Shown here: one piece after another, positions 36,444-46,962 of the stretch
Layout: each line of letters begins with the position of its first letter
Numbering within the stretch: the first letter of the stretch is position 1
Assembly (NCBI GenBank): GCA_023266095.1
Contig: JAHFRV010000021.1
Coordinates: 1 to 51,782 of the forward strand
DNA length: 51,782 nucleotides
Direction: 5' to 3'
DNA from: Gammaproteobacteria bacterium
GTDB taxonomy: Bacteria; Pseudomonadota; Gammaproteobacteria; DRLM01
Program-made: the position numbers and the translations under genes
The notes under the pieces: model-generated
Seen by the model: only the letters and a program-made list of their open reading frames with translations
Databases searched by the model: none
What the model was told of the DNA's origin: nothing

Positions 36444-37390
36444 TGAGCGTATTGATACTCGCCGAACACGACGGCCATAAACTCAAAAAAGTGACCCGCC
36501 AGGCGGTTACCGCCGCCCGAAGCTGGCAGGCGTCCATCCATATTTTAATTGTGGGTCATCACATTGCGGCCGTCGCGCAAGAGGCGGCGGGCATCGCGGG
36601 GGTGACCGAGGTCATCCAAGCCGATGCCGCGCATTTGGCCCACCCCCTCGCCGAAGATGTCGCCGGCTTACTCGTCGAGCACGCCGGACACTATCAGGTC
36701 ATCCTCGCGCCGCACACCCGTTTCAGCAAAAACGTTTTGCCGCGCACCGCGGCGCTGCTGGACGTGGCAATGATTGCCGATGTGATCGCGGTCACCGGAC
36801 CCAAAAGTTATCTTCGCCCGATCTACGCCGGCAACATCACCGCAACGGTTGAAAGCAGCGACACCATCCAAATCGTGACCGTGCGCGCCAGTAGCTACGC
36901 CGCCGTAACCGATGACGGCACCGCAAACATCGCGTCATGGGCGGTGTCCGCCACCACCCCGCTGGCGCGCTGGCTGGGTGAAAAACGCAACGTCTCCGAC
37001 CGCCCCGAACTCGCGACCGCGCGCGCGGTGGTCTCGGGCGGTCGCTCACTCGGCAGCGCCGAACAATTCGAAGCGGTGCTGGCACCGCTGGCGGAGGAAC
37101 TCAAGGCCGCGCTGGGCGCCACCCGCGCCGCGGTCGACGCCGGCTATGCGCCCAACGACCTGCAAGTCGGCCAGACCGGCACGGTGGTGGCACCGGAACT
37201 CTACATCGCCGTCGGCGTCTCAGGGGCGATCCAGCACACCGCGGGCATGAAGGACAGCAAAGTCATCGTCGCCATCAACCAGGATCCGGACGCGCCGATC
37301 TTCCAGGTTGCGGACTACGGTCTGGTGGCGAATCTCTTCGAAGCCGTGCCCGCCCTGGTAGCGGCACTGCGCACATCCGCACCACGTTAA
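36443..37390 (+). CDS. etfA: Electron transfer flavoprotein, alpha subunit
   Basis: FAD-binding subunit of the ETF. The 315-residue protein has the N-terminal Rossmann-like part ([20 protein letters not shown]), [33 protein letters not shown], and the C-terminal FAD domain: [80 protein letters not shown]. All classical FAD contacts are present. The ATG overlaps the etfB stop (TGATG). The non-bifurcating type is likely because ETF-QO is encoded next door. Confidence 0.95.
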   Translation: MSVLILAEHDGHKLKKVTRQAVTAARSWQASIHILIVGHHIAAVAQEAAGIAGVTEVIQADAAHLAHPLAEDVAGLLVEHAGHYQVILAPHTRFSKNVLPRTAALLDVAMIADVIAVTGPKSYLRPIYAGNITATVESSDTIQIVTVRASSYAAVTDDGTANIASWAVSATTPLARWLGEKRNVSDRPELATARAVVSGGRSLGSAEQFEAVLAPLAEELKAALGATRAAVDAGYAPNDLQVGQTGTVVAPELYIAVGVSGAIQHTAGMKDSKVIVAINQDPDAPIFQVADYGLVANLFEAVPALVAALRTSAPR

Positions 37391-37405
37391 GAAGGCAACT
37401 ACATC

Positions 37406-38182
37406 ATGAGCACCTATGCCACAGAACGCGTATTGAGTGTCCATCACTGGAACGACAAACTCTTCACCTTCAAGACCACCCGCGATCCGGGCCTGCGCTT
37501 CATCAACGGCCAATTCGTGATGATCGGCCTGGAAGTGAACGGCAAACCGCTGGTGCGCGCCTACAGTATCGTCAGCCCGAATTATGAAGAGTATCTGGAA
37601 TTCTTCAGCATCAAAGTGCCGAACGGTCCGCTCACCTCGCGCCTGCAACATCTGCAAGTCGGCGATACCATACTGGTGAGCCGTAAACCGACGGGCACGC
37701 TAATCATCGACGATCTCAAACCCGGCAAGAATTTATATCTCTTCAGCACCGGCACCGGCCTCGCGGCGTTCATGCCCCTCATCCAAGACCCGGATGTCTA
37801 CGAACGTTTCGAAAAAATCGTGCTGTTTCACGGCGTGCGCCAAGTCAACGACCTCGCCTACCGTGACTTCATCACCCAGACGTTGCAACACAATGAATTC
37901 CTCGGCGACATGATCCGCGAGAAACTCATCTATTATCCCTCGGTCACCCGCGAATCCTTCCAGAACCAAGGCCGCTTGCACGACTTGATAGAGAGCGGAA
38001 AATTATTCACCGACATCGGCCTGCCACCGCTCAATCCGCAACACGACCGCGCCATGATCTGCGGCAGCGCCCATATGCTGAAAGACACCAGCGACCTGCT
38101 CGACAAACGAGGTTTCCACATTTCACCGCGCATCGGCGAACCCGGTGATTACGTGATCGAACGGGCCTTCGTCGAGAAGTAG
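37406..38182 (+). CDS. fpr: Ferredoxin/flavodoxin-NADP+ reductase
   Basis: A 258-residue FAD enzyme of the plant-type/bacterial subclass, moving electrons between NADPH and ferredoxin or flavodoxin. The FAD site reads RAYSIVSPNYEEYLEFFSIK, with VPNGPLTSRLQHLQVGD. The NADP side has LFSTGTGLAAFMPLIQDP and VLFHGVR, then MICGSAHMLKDTSDLLDKRG. It ends YVIERAFVEK, the bacterial class I tail. It starts 15 bases after etfA with AAGAAGG upstream, so it is probably co-transcribed with etfBA. That pairing is unusual and could link the ETF pool to NADPH or ferredoxin. Confidence 0.93.
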   Translation: MSTYATERVLSVHHWNDKLFTFKTTRDPGLRFINGQFVMIGLEVNGKPLVRAYSIVSPNYEEYLEFFSIKVPNGPLTSRLQHLQVGDTILVSRKPTGTLIIDDLKPGKNLYLFSTGTGLAAFMPLIQDPDVYERFEKIVLFHGVRQVNDLAYRDFITQTLQHNEFLGDMIREKLIYYPSVTRESFQNQGRLHDLIESGKLFTDIGLPPLNPQHDRAMICGSAHMLKDTSDLLDKRGFHISPRIGEPGDYVIERAFVEK

Positions 38183-38234
38183 GCAATCACCTTTTTAAAT
38201 CGGCTAGACCCAGCCCCCACCCGCGCGATGCGGG

Positions 38235-39269
38235 CTAAACACCGTCGTTGCGGGTAATGAACATCGCATCGCCGTAGCTGAAGAACCGGTACTCCCTCTC
38301 CACCGCATGGCGATAAGCGGCCATGACTGATTCATAACCAGCGAAGGCGCACACCAGCATCAACAGCGTCGATTCCGGCAGATGAAAATTGGTGACCATG
38401 GCGTCCACCACTCGGAAGCGGTAGCCGGGATAAATGAATAAACGGGTCTCGCCTGCAAAAGGCCGCACGTCACCGTCCGCGGCCGCACTCTCCAAGCTGC
38501 GGGTGACGGTAGTGCCGACCGCGATCACCCGGCCGCTGCGGGCGCGGGCGGCGGCGATGCGTTCACAGACTTCCGAGCTTACGCTGGCGTATTCGGCGTG
38601 CATGGGATGTGTACTCAGTTCATCCACCCGCACCGGCTGAAAGGTGCCGGCACCCACGTGCAGGGTCACAAAGGCGCTCTCCACACCGCAGACACGAAGC
38701 TGTTCCAACATCGCTTCGTCGAAATGCAGGCCGGCGGTGGGCGCCGCCACCGCGCCGGGCTGACGGGCATAGACGGTTTGATAACGGGCACGATCTTCAT
38801 CGGCATCGGGCCGGTCGATATACGGCGGCAACGGGATGTGGCCATGTTGTTCCAACAGGCTCAGCACCGGCTGTTCCCCGGCGAAGACCAATTCGAATAA
38901 ATCGCCTTCGCGACCCCGCACCTCGGCCTCCAACCCACCTTCCAAATGCAGACGCATGCCCGGCTTTGGTGCCTTACTTGCCCTGATATGGGCCGAAACC
39001 CGCCGTCCTGCCAGCACCCGTTCCACCAGCACCTCGATCTTGCCGCCACTCGCCTTAATGCCGAACAAGCGGGCGGGAATGACGCGGGTGTCATTGAAGA
39101 TGAGCAGGTCACCGGGCCGCAGTATGTCCGGCAATTCACGAAAGGTCCGGTCGGTCACGCCGCCGCTGATGCCGTCGAGACACAGCAAACGGCTGGCGCC
39201 GCGGTCGGCGGCGGGCCGCTGGGCGATGAGCTCGGGTGGAAGCGGGTAATTGAAGTCACTGCGGCGCAT
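38235..39269 (-). CDS. queA: S-adenosylmethionine:tRNA ribosyltransferase-isomerase
   Basis: Transfers a ribosyl group from SAM to preQ1 in tRNA, giving epoxyqueuosine. The 344-residue protein shows [37 protein letters not shown], the catalytic region [38 protein letters not shown] and [19 protein letters not shown]. It usually directly precedes tgt; here it faces the same way but is cut off from tgt by the ETF module, so it now needs its own terminator or reads through into antisense of fpr-etfA. tRNA-Leu lies on the other side. Confidence 0.95.
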   Translation of the reverse strand: MRRSDFNYPLPPELIAQRPAADRGASRLLCLDGISGGVTDRTFRELPDILRPGDLLIFNDTRVIPARLFGIKASGGKIEVLVERVLAGRRVSAHIRASKAPKPGMRLHLEGGLEAEVRGREGDLFELVFAGEQPVLSLLEQHGHIPLPPYIDRPDADEDRARYQTVYARQPGAVAAPTAGLHFDEAMLEQLRVCGVESAFVTLHVGAGTFQPVRVDELSTHPMHAEYASVSSEVCERIAAARARSGRVIAVGTTVTRSLESAAADGDVRPFAGETRLFIYPGYRFRVVDAMVTNFHLPESTLLMLVCAFAGYESVMAAYRHAVEREYRFFSYGDAMFITRNDGV

Positions 39270-39326
39270 GGCGCGCGCATAGTACCAAGTTCACCCAGCC
39301 TACGTTAAGGCAGCGCAACAAATCGC

Positions 39327-39354
39327 TTGCCCGCGGCGAATAAATTCATATACT
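39327..39354 (+). promoter_or_regulatory. Promoter of tRNA-Leu
   Basis: TTGCCC (39327-39332), a 16-base AT-containing spacer and TATACT (39349-39354) form a good sigma70 promoter. Transcription would start near 39361, six bases before the tRNA. A short GC-rich discriminator (CCCGCCTGGCGG) follows the -10, as in growth-regulated stable RNA promoters. Confidence 0.6.
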
Positions 39355-39366
39355 ACCCGCCTGGCG

Positions 39367-39453
39367 GCCGGGATGGCGGAACTGGTAGACGCGCCGGACT
39401 CAAAATCCGGTGATGGTGACATCGTGGGAGTTCGATTCTCCCTCCCGGCACCA
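39367..39453 (+). tRNA. tRNA-Leu (anticodon CAA)
   Basis: The 87 bases fold as a class II tRNA. The acceptor GCCGGGA pairs with TCCCGGC, followed by discriminator A and an encoded CCA (39451-39453). The D arm contains GGTAGACGC, the anticodon stem CCGGA/TCCGG encloses loop CTCAAAA with anticodon CAA, the long variable arm is TGATGGTGACATCG, and the T arm is GGGAGTTCGATTCTCCC. The anticodon reads UUG leucine codons. No other tRNA is nearby. Confidence 0.96.
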
Positions 39454-39663
39454 ACAATCAACAAACTATTTGCAACAATACCCCTCATTTAACGTGGCGG
39501 ACCTACCCAGATATCGCCATCATGTCCTAAGATCACTCTACATTTGTCACCGCCGCGCCGATAACCGTAGGACGCGCGCAATACGGGCATATTAATTGCC
39601 TAGAATATTGCGGCCGACACACGAACAATATACAAGGCACTTTGAAGGGATTGGAACAAACTT

Positions 39664-42222
39664 ATGATGGGGACACGTTTTAGCATTGAAGTTCAAGCCA
39701 CTTTACCAGACCGCCTGCGGCGCCTGGAAGAGCTGGCTAATGATTTACTCTATAGCTGGGACCGGCGGGTGCGCGGACTGTTCGTGCGGCTCGATCCCGA
39801 TCTGTGGGAACAATGCGGCCATAACCCCAAGACCTTTTTACGCCGCGTCTCACAAGCACGGCTCAACGCCACCGCCGACGACCGAGTATTCGTCGAAGAC
39901 TTCAACCGGGCTTTGTCCGCCTACGATACCTATCGCCGGGAAGGCATGCGTCCCGAAGTGGCGCCGCATTTGGACGCCAAGCAAGATTTGATCGCCTACT
40001 TCTGCGCGGAATTCGGTTTTCACGAGAGCCTGCCGATTTACTCCGGCGGCCTCGGCATTCTGGCCGGCGATCATTGCAAGGCCGCCAGCGACCTCGGCCT
40101 GCCCTTCGTGGCGGTAGGCATGCTTTATCGCCAGGGTTATTTCAGCCAGACCATCGACGGCCACGGCAAGCAGATCGCCCACTATATGCGGACCGACTTC
40201 AACCAATTGCCCTTGCAGCCGGCGCGCGACAGCGAGGGTGAAGAACTCTACGTCCACGTCAACATCGTCCAGCGACGCGTCACGCTCAAGGTATGGGAAG
40301 TCACCGCCGGTCACATCAAACTGTTTCTGCTCGACAGCGACGTCCCGCAAAACTCCGACGAAGACCGCTCCATCACCTATCAACTCTATGGCGGCGACAT
40401 CCATACCCGCATTCAGCAGGAGATCGTGCTGGGCATCGGCGGTGTGCGCGCGCTGCGCGCTTTGGGCTACCAACCCACGGTATGGCACATCAACGAAGGC
40501 CACGCGGCTTTCCAAATCCTCGAACGCATCCGCGAACGGGTGGAACAGGGCATGGATTTCGGCGCCGCCCGCGAACTGGTGGCCTCCGGCACCGTCTTTA
40601 CCACGCACACGCCAGTGCCCGCCGGCCACGACATCTTCGACCGTCATTTGATGGAGACCTATTTCTCCCAATACGCGCAACAGCTCAATATCAGCATGAC
40701 GGAATTCCTGGCCCTCGGCAGCAGTCCCGGCAACGAGAGCAGTTTCAACCAAACCGCCCTGGCACTGCGCGGCTCGCGCTTTCACAACGGCGTCAGCCGC
40801 ATCCATGGCGGCATCGCCTCGCAGATGGAGGATTACATCTGGCCCGAAATCCCCGCCGCGGAAAATCCGGTGAGTTACGTCACCAACGGCGTGCACGTAC
40901 CCACCTTCCTCGCCCGCGAATGGATGAGTCTGTTCGATATGCGTTTCGGCGGCGAGTGGCGCAACCAACTCTCCAATGAAAAATACTGGGCGCGGGTCGA
41001 CGAAATTCCCGATCACAGCTTCTGGAGTCTGCACCAATCCCTGAAATCGGAATTACTCGACGAGACCCGCGAACGGGTGTTGCGCCAACACCGCCGCAGC
41101 GGCTTGAGCGCCACCCAGATCAAACGGCTCACTTCCGCCCTCTCTCCCGACAATACCGACATCCTGCTGGTGGGCTTTGCGCGGCGCTTCGCGACCTATA
41201 AACGCGCCGCCCTGTTATTCGCCGATCCCGCCCGCCTGGCACGCTTGGTCAACGATCCGGTGCGGCCGGTGATGCTGATCTTCGCCGGCAAGGCCCATCC
41301 CCACGACATACCGGGGCAGCACCTCATCAAGCAAATCCACGACCTCTCGCGCCGACCGGAATTCGAAGGCAAAATCATCCTGCTTGAGGGTTATGACATG
41401 TCCTTGGCCCGTAAACTGGTGACCGGGGTGGACGTGTGGTTGAACACCCCGCAATATCCGCTGGAGGCCAGCGGCACCTCGGGACAAAAAGCCGGCATCA
41501 ACGGCGTGCTCAACCTCAGCGTGCTGGATGGCTGGTGGGGCGAAGGGTACTCCGGCGACAACGGCTGGGCCATCACTCCGCACGGCCCGGAATACGATGC
41601 CGCCTTCCGCGACCGCGAAGAGAGCAATGAATTATTGGACATCCTCGAAAAGGAAATCATCCCGTCCTATTATCAGCGCAACGGCCACGGTTACCCGGAA
41701 CGCTGGGTCAAGATGTCCAAAGCCTCGATGAGGACGCTGATTCCGCGCTACAACGCGCAGCGGATGTTGATGGACTACGTTAGCCGCTTTTACGGGCCCG
41801 CCAGCCGCCAGCACCGCGCGATGCAGGAGCACGACTGTGCCCCGGCGCGCGAATTGGCTCTCTGGAAAACCGAGGTCAACGCCCGCTGGGCGGGTGTCAG
41901 TCTGCAACGCATCGATCCCGTCCACAGCCTACTGCGGGCGGGCGATACCTTGCCGATCGAGGTGTCGGTCAATCTCAACGGGTTGAGAACACACGCCGTC
42001 ACTGTGGAGTGTTTGGTCGGCACGGTGTCGGAGACTGATGAGTTCGTCTTGCAAGCCAGCCATTATTTTCACGCCGTCGATCACTCTCCTGATGGCGGCA
42101 TGCGCTACCGGCTCGACCTGGCACCGCCCCTGCCGGGCCTGCAGCACTACAAAATCCGCATCTATCCCCATCATCCGCTGCTCAGCCATCGCTTCGAGAT
42201 GGGTTGCATGAAGTGGTTGTAG
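39664..42222 (+). CDS. glgP: Alpha-glucan phosphorylase (DUF3417-containing type)
   Basis: Releases glucose 1-phosphate from glycogen or maltodextrin using pyridoxal phosphate. The 852-residue protein has the N-terminal DUF3417 domain (RRLEELANDLLYSWDRRVRG) that marks the archaeal/Thermotoga-like phosphorylase group, then YFCAEFGFHESLPIYSGGLG, ILAGDHCKAASDLGLP, WHINEGHAAFQILERIRE, FTTHTPVPAGHDIF, VSYVTNGVHVPTF, GFARRFATYKRA, and the PLP-lysine block EASGTSGQKAGINGVLNLSV. The last 120 residues add a small beta domain. Two adjacent ATGs (39664, 39667) are equally likely. It opens the glucan cluster and is convergent with malQ. Confidence 0.93.
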   Translation: MMGTRFSIEVQATLPDRLRRLEELANDLLYSWDRRVRGLFVRLDPDLWEQCGHNPKTFLRRVSQARLNATADDRVFVEDFNRALSAYDTYRREGMRPEVAPHLDAKQDLIAYFCAEFGFHESLPIYSGGLGILAGDHCKAASDLGLPFVAVGMLYRQGYFSQTIDGHGKQIAHYMRTDFNQLPLQPARDSEGEELYVHVNIVQRRVTLKVWEVTAGHIKLFLLDSDVPQNSDEDRSITYQLYGGDIHTRIQQEIVLGIGGVRALRALGYQPTVWHINEGHAAFQILERIRERVEQGMDFGAARELVASGTVFTTHTPVPAGHDIFDRHLMETYFSQYAQQLNISMTEFLALGSSPGNESSFNQTALALRGSRFHNGVSRIHGGIASQMEDYIWPEIPAAENPVSYVTNGVHVPTFLAREWMSLFDMRFGGEWRNQLSNEKYWARVDEIPDHSFWSLHQSLKSELLDETRERVLRQHRRSGLSATQIKRLTSALSPDNTDILLVGFARRFATYKRAALLFADPARLARLVNDPVRPVMLIFAGKAHPHDIPGQHLIKQIHDLSRRPEFEGKIILLEGYDMSLARKLVTGVDVWLNTPQYPLEASGTSGQKAGINGVLNLSVLDGWWGEGYSGDNGWAITPHGPEYDAAFRDREESNELLDILEKEIIPSYYQRNGHGYPERWVKMSKASMRTLIPRYNAQRMLMDYVSRFYGPASRQHRAMQEHDCAPARELALWKTEVNARWAGVSLQRIDPVHSLLRAGDTLPIEVSVNLNGLRTHAVTVECLVGTVSETDEFVLQASHYFHAVDHSPDGGMRYRLDLAPPLPGLQHYKIRIYPHHPLLSHRFEMGCMKWL

Positions 42223-42263
42223 CAGTGGTTGTAAACGATTGACCGGCGCGAACCAGCCTGTTG

Positions 42264-42294
42264 GATCGTCCGCGCGTATCCCTCGCGGGCGATC
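42264..42294. terminator. Hairpin between convergent glgP and malQ
   Basis: GATCG-T-CCGCG and CGCGG-G-CGATC pair over 11 positions (one G-U) around a 9-base loop. It lies between the two convergent stop codons and could serve both directions. Only a weak T-rich tail (TGATTTGACTT) follows on the plus strand. Confidence 0.5.
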
Positions 42295-42303
42295 TGATTT
42301 GAC

Positions 42304-43767
42304 TTACGAACGCGGCGGTACCCGCCCATAAAGCTCAGCGAGACGGCACAGACGTGGCGCGAGCGCGTCGTCCAATTGCGTCCACTCGAAACGCCAGCGC
42401 CAATTGCCGGCGCTGGTGCCGGGAGTATTCATGCGATGGGCGCCATCCAAGGCCAGGGCATCTTGCATGGGGATCACCGCCAAGGTGGCGACCGAGGCCA
42501 TGCAGGCGCGGATCAACGGCCAGGGCATCACCTCGTCCGCGGCGTGCAAGTAGTCATCGACATAGGCCCGCACCGGCGCAGCCAACCCACCATACCAACC
42601 CAGGGTGGTGTCATTGTCGTGTGTGCCGGTGTAGACCACCGCGAGGGCTTGGTGGTTGTGCGGCAGATAGGGATTGGCCGGTCCGCCGTCGAAGGCAAAC
42701 TGCAAAATTTTCATGCCGGGAAAACCGTGACTCAAACGCAGCGCTTCGACCTCGGCGGTGATGATGCCGAGATCTTCCGCCACCACCGGCAACGGATCGA
42801 AACAAGCGCACAACACCTGGAACAACGCATCACCCGGCGCGTGTATCCAGCGCCCGTGCATGGCGGTCGGATGATCGGCGGGGATTTCCCAATAACTCTC
42901 GAAGCCGCGGAAGTGATCGATGCGCACCAGATCGAACAACCGCAATTGGGTCTTGACCCGGTTGATCCACCATTGGAAACCGTCCTGCTGCATGCGCTCC
43001 CAACGATAATGGGGATTGCCCCAGCGCTGACCGGTGGCGGAGAAATAATCGGGCGGCACACCGGCCACCACCGTCGGCCGGCCGTCGGCGTCCAATTGAA
43101 AATAATCGCGTTGGGCCCATACGTCGGCGCTGTCGTGGGCGACGAAGATCGGCATATCGCCGAACAGCAGCACACCGCGCCGATGCGCGTACTCCTTCAA
43201 TGCCAGCCATTGATGAAAAAATACGTACTGCTCAAAGCAAATCAATTGGATCGCCGCCGCGCAGCGCCGGCGCGCCGCCGCCAGCGCGGCGGGCTCGCGG
43301 TCGCGCAGCGCGGCGGGCCAATCGACCCAGGCGGCGTGATGGTGTTCTTCACGCAGCACACGGAATAAGGCGTAATCATCCAGCCAATGGTGTTCAGCGG
43401 CGACGAACTCGGCGTAGTCTTGCTGTTGTTCGGCCGGGGCATGCCGCTCAAAGCCACGGCGCGCATCGGCAAACAGCATGTTCCACGGCTCCGCCGCCAG
43501 CCCGGCATTCAGCCAACCGGCCTCGATCATGGCGTCGATATTGATGAGGGCGGGATCGCCGGCGTGCGACGACAGACATTGATAAGGTGAACCGTCGTCG
43601 TGGGGCGGCCCCACCGGCAAGGTCTGCCACACGCTGTGGCCCGCCGCGGCGAGAAAATCCACGAAGCGATAGGCGTCGGCGCCCAAGCTGCCACACCGCC
43701 CCGGACCGGGCAACGAAGTGATGTGCAACAGTATCCCCGCCCGCCGTTGCAACAGAGGATTATTCAC
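42304..43767 (-). CDS. malQ: 4-alpha-glucanotransferase
   Basis: GH77 enzyme that moves maltooligosaccharide units between alpha-1,4-glucans. The 487-residue protein is the plant D-enzyme/short bacterial type: RAGILLHITSLPGPGRCGSL, HSVWQTLPVGPPHDDGSPYQ, SSHAGDPALINID, the strand LFGDMPIFVAHDSADVWAQR, FDLVRIDHFRGFESYWEIPA with the catalytic Asp, VVAEDLGIITAEVEALR with the catalytic Glu, and YTGTHDNDTTLGWY. It ends next to glgP and lies 6 bases downstream of the GH57 gene, so it is the last gene of the glgC-GH57-malQ run. Confidence 0.95.
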   Translation of the reverse strand: MNNPLLQRRAGILLHITSLPGPGRCGSLGADAYRFVDFLAAAGHSVWQTLPVGPPHDDGSPYQCLSSHAGDPALINIDAMIEAGWLNAGLAAEPWNMLFADARRGFERHAPAEQQQDYAEFVAAEHHWLDDYALFRVLREEHHHAAWVDWPAALRDREPAALAAARRRCAAAIQLICFEQYVFFHQWLALKEYAHRRGVLLFGDMPIFVAHDSADVWAQRDYFQLDADGRPTVVAGVPPDYFSATGQRWGNPHYRWERMQQDGFQWWINRVKTQLRLFDLVRIDHFRGFESYWEIPADHPTAMHGRWIHAPGDALFQVLCACFDPLPVVAEDLGIITAEVEALRLSHGFPGMKILQFAFDGGPANPYLPHNHQALAVVYTGTHDNDTTLGWYGGLAAPVRAYVDDYLHAADEVMPWPLIRACMASVATLAVIPMQDALALDGAHRMNTPGTSAGNWRWRFEWTQLDDALAPRLCRLAELYGRVPPRS

Positions 43768-43773
43768 GATCGG

Positions 43774-45486
43774 TCAACTCGTCTGACCCGGGCGCATGGT
43801 GCCGCTATGCTGCGACCCCTCGCCGCCATGACTGATGGCATGGGTTAAATAATTGGGCGGTTCCTCGCCTATCAGGTGATAAAGATTGGCGAGGTGCAGG
43901 CGGTACAACCGTTCGAAGTCGCTGACCGTCGCCGCCGGATTATAGTCGCCGAACCACCAGCACCAGTCGGAACCTTCGCATACCGCGAGCTGATGTTCCG
44001 CCGCGGCGCGCGCCTCGCCCACCAGATAACCGGAACGCAACGCTCGGTCGAAGGCCTGCTTGGCTTCGCCCAAGATATCCCATGCGCGATTCTTGTCAGC
44101 ATCGCCGATCCAGGTGGAGAAGCTGCCATAAACCCAGCTGCCCGCCACCAGCCGCGGCAATATCCCCGCCTGGCCGCCGGTCCGCAGATAATCGGAGAAC
44201 GTGGTGAGTTCGAGGCGCGGATGGGCGGACAATTTCTGGTAAAGCGCGTTCAAAAAATAGTAGCCGTTGTTGGGGTAGTATTCCCAGGCGTTTTCGCCGT
44301 CGAGCACGATGGGCACCAGATAAGCTTGCTGATCGTCCACCGCATCGGCAATGGTTTCCAGTTGATGCACGAGGTTGGCCACCGCATCGTCGCCGTGCCA
44401 GGTGGCGTAGGTGAAGCCCACGTTATCGGATAAGGCATCGTCGCGAAAGTAACAGGCGATGTCGCCGGCACCGGTGAATTTATACGGCCGGTACAAGGCG
44501 CGCGCGCGGCCTTGTTTCATATCGACTCCGGCCGCGTGCAGGGATTTGCCTAATACCGCGCCGCCGGTGGCCGCCCATTGGAATCCGTATTCATTGAATA
44601 AACTCAGCGCTTGGCCGCTCACGCCGCCTTCCGACGGCCAGCAGCCGCGCGGGCGAAAACCGAAATGGCGTTCGAAGGTGACCAGGCCGTGTTCGATATG
44701 CCAGCGCGCGCGCGCCTCGCCGCCGGGATAGGCGGACAGCAAGGGCAAGGGGGCGTCGGGCAAAGACTCGTGCGCACTGTTGAGGTCGAGCATCAAAGGC
44801 ACGATGGGATGGGCGTAGGGATTCACCGAGATTTCGATCTGGCCGCGTTCGGCCAAGGCCCGGTAACGGCCGATGACGCCGCCCACCAACTCGCCGATCA
44901 CGATCAGCAACTCATGGCGCTCGTGCAAGCTATACCCGCCGCCCTTTTTCATCAGGCGATCGATGCGGGCGTCTTTCCGCCGCACCGTCTCGCCCATCCA
45001 GGCGAGGTGGTACCACACCAGTAGATCGCCGAGATATTGCTCACTGAAATAACCGACGGCCTTCGGCTCGTCCTTCAACCAGTCCGCCATATGTGCCAGA
45101 TGTTTGAACGGCGGATAGGGATCGATCATGCGGGCCCGGTTGGCGCGTAAACACATTTTGATGAGGTCCAGACGCTGCTCGGTGCGCACCGGCAAAGCCG
45201 GCGCGTCCAAAGCGGCCAGCAGCGGGTCGCGCAGGGCGCTGGCGTCCTTGAGATAACCGTGAATCTGCGCGGCGTAATCGGCAATTTGATCCAGCAATAC
45301 CGGCGCGAAATTCACCACCGCCCGCGCGGCCGGCACTTGCTCGAGGTGGGCCACCATGTCCACGTAATCCTTGATGACGTGCAAATAGGTCCACGGCAGC
45401 TGGTATTCGCCGCTGAGCAGATCGCGGTATTCCGGCTGGTGCATGTGCCAGCACAGCACCACTTGCAGCCGGCTGCTAGCGGACAT
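43774..45486 (-). CDS. Glycoside hydrolase family 57 alpha-amylase/glucanotransferase
   Basis: A 570-residue GH57 protein acting on alpha-glucans. It opens [20 protein letters not shown], with the family HxHxP motif. Other conserved regions are [40 protein letters not shown] (with the presumed nucleophile Glu), [10 protein letters not shown] and [20 protein letters not shown] (with the acid Asp). A C-terminal WCWWFGD block with helices follows. Whether it is an amylase, pullulanase or transferase cannot be told. It overlaps the end of glgC by 11 bases and precedes malQ by 6, implying tight co-expression with glycogen synthesis. Confidence 0.88.
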   Translation of the reverse strand: MSASSRLQVVLCWHMHQPEYRDLLSGEYQLPWTYLHVIKDYVDMVAHLEQVPAARAVVNFAPVLLDQIADYAAQIHGYLKDASALRDPLLAALDAPALPVRTEQRLDLIKMCLRANRARMIDPYPPFKHLAHMADWLKDEPKAVGYFSEQYLGDLLVWYHLAWMGETVRRKDARIDRLMKKGGGYSLHERHELLIVIGELVGGVIGRYRALAERGQIEISVNPYAHPIVPLMLDLNSAHESLPDAPLPLLSAYPGGEARARWHIEHGLVTFERHFGFRPRGCWPSEGGVSGQALSLFNEYGFQWAATGGAVLGKSLHAAGVDMKQGRARALYRPYKFTGAGDIACYFRDDALSDNVGFTYATWHGDDAVANLVHQLETIADAVDDQQAYLVPIVLDGENAWEYYPNNGYYFLNALYQKLSAHPRLELTTFSDYLRTGGQAGILPRLVAGSWVYGSFSTWIGDADKNRAWDILGEAKQAFDRALRSGYLVGEARAAAEHQLAVCEGSDWCWWFGDYNPAATVSDFERLYRLHLANLYHLIGEEPPNYLTHAISHGGEGSQHSGTMRPGQTS

Positions 45487-46741
45487 AATGCCTGCGATCG
45501 CCGAGCATTTCCGGTATCACCAGCACTACGCCTTCTTTCGAGATATAGAAACGCTTGCCATCTTCTTCCGCGTCTTCACCGATCACGGTGCCGTCGGGAA
45601 TGCGGCAATAACGATCCACCACCACTTTGGTCAAGCGGCAATGCGCGCCCACCTCCACGTCGGGCAACACCACGCAATCATGCAGTACCGAGCCCGAGCC
45701 GATCCGCACATTGGAGAACAGCAACGAACGGCGCACCGTGGCACCGGAAATGATGCAGCCGCCGGACACCATGGAATCCACCGCCATGCCGCGGCGGTCC
45801 TCGTCGTCGAAGACGAATTTGGCGGGCGGCAGCTGGGCTTGATAGGTCCAGATCGGCCAGGTCTGGTCGTAGAGGTTCAACTCCGGCGTGACGCCGATCA
45901 GCTCCATATTCGCCTGCCAGAACGCGTCCACCGTTCCCACGTCGCGCCAATAAGCTTGTTTGCCTTCTTCATCGCGGAAGGGATAGGCCACCACCCGGTA
46001 TTTGTCGATGGCCAGCGGAATGATGTCCTTGCCAAAGTCGTGACTGGAAGCCGGCGTATCGGAGTCGCGGATCAGCTGTTCGTAAAGGAACAGGGTATTG
46101 AAGACATAGATACCCATCGACACCAGCGCGGTGTCGCTGCTGCCCGGCTTGGGCGTGGGATGATCGGGTTTCTCGGCGAAGGCGGTGACGCGGCCCTCGG
46201 CGCTCACCGACATCACGCCAAAAGCCTTGGCCATTTCCAACGGCACCTCGATGGCGCCGATAGTGAGATCGGCGCCCTTGGCGACGTGGTAAGCGATCAT
46301 CGGGCCGTAGTCCATTTTGTAGATGTGATCGCCGGCCAGCACCAGCACGTAATCAGGCTGGTGATTGCGGATGATGTCGAGATTTTGAAACACCGCGTCC
46401 GCCGTGCCGGTGTACCACGAGGCTTTCACCCGCTGTTGCGCCGGCACCAATTCGACGAATTCACCCAATTCGGCGCGGAGAAAACCCCAGCCCTGCTGTA
46501 TGTGGCGGATCAGCGAGTGGGCTTTGTATTGCGTGAGCACGGCGATGCGGCGGATGCCGGAGTTGAGGCAATTGGACAGAGGAAAATCGATGATGCGGAA
46601 TTTACCGCCGAACGGCACCGCCGGTTTGGCACGCCATAAAGTGAGATGCTTCAAGCGCGAACCACGCCCGCCGGCCAGAATCAAGGCCAGAGTATTCTGG
46701 GTAAGCCGGCTGACAAAACGCTCGGTCTGCATACGTTCCAT
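45476..46741 (-). CDS. glgC: Glucose-1-phosphate adenylyltransferase
   Basis: Makes ADP-glucose, the committed step to glycogen. The 421-residue protein has the pyrophosphorylase N-terminus [101 protein letters not shown], and [16 protein letters not shown] left-handed beta-helix C-terminus follows ([20 protein letters not shown]). The ATG at 46741 follows GGAGGGGG; a longer frame upstream to 46921 lacks family similarity. Divergent from glgB, and translationally coupled to the GH57 gene. Confidence 0.95.
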   Translation of the reverse strand: MERMQTERFVSRLTQNTLALILAGGRGSRLKHLTLWRAKPAVPFGGKFRIIDFPLSNCLNSGIRRIAVLTQYKAHSLIRHIQQGWGFLRAELGEFVELVPAQQRVKASWYTGTADAVFQNLDIIRNHQPDYVLVLAGDHIYKMDYGPMIAYHVAKGADLTIGAIEVPLEMAKAFGVMSVSAEGRVTAFAEKPDHPTPKPGSSDTALVSMGIYVFNTLFLYEQLIRDSDTPASSHDFGKDIIPLAIDKYRVVAYPFRDEEGKQAYWRDVGTVDAFWQANMELIGVTPELNLYDQTWPIWTYQAQLPPAKFVFDDEDRRGMAVDSMVSGGCIISGATVRRSLLFSNVRIGSGSVLHDCVVLPDVEVGAHCRLTKVVVDRYCRIPDGTVIGEDAEEDGKRFYISKEGVVLVIPEMLGDRRHYVR

Positions 46742-46962
46742 TACGCTATTCCCCCTCCCGTATTTTTTAGTGAATCTGGCGCGGGCCGCCGCTCTTTGCG
46801 AACAGGACTGCGCCCCACTATCAAGCCCTTCCCTGTAATATGCTAACATTAAAACCGCGCGAAAATAGAAATGGGTAACATCAAAATTAATACCATCCCG
46901 ACCCCGCTCGGCGGCGCGCAACGGCGTTAGTCGCGAGCCGCACAGAGGACAGCTGCATCTTG
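46742..46962. promoter_or_regulatory. Divergent glgC/glgB control region
   Basis: A 221-base region between divergent starts. An AT-rich stretch at about 46838-46892 (TAATATGCTAACATTAAAAC and following) probably holds promoters for both directions. No palindromic operator was found. A long frame on the minus strand enters from glgC but is not considered coding. Confidence 0.35.

Noticed and set aside
38220-38234. CCCGC/GCGGG hairpin between fpr and queA as a terminator
   Set aside because: The 5-bp stem is short and no T run follows in either direction.
39850-41037. 395-codon minus-strand frame inside glgP
   Set aside because: It is fully antisense to glgP, whose phosphorylase motifs run through the same interval.
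45443-46639. 398-codon plus-strand frame opposite glgC
   Set aside because: It is His/Arg-rich without motifs and antisense to a certain glgC.
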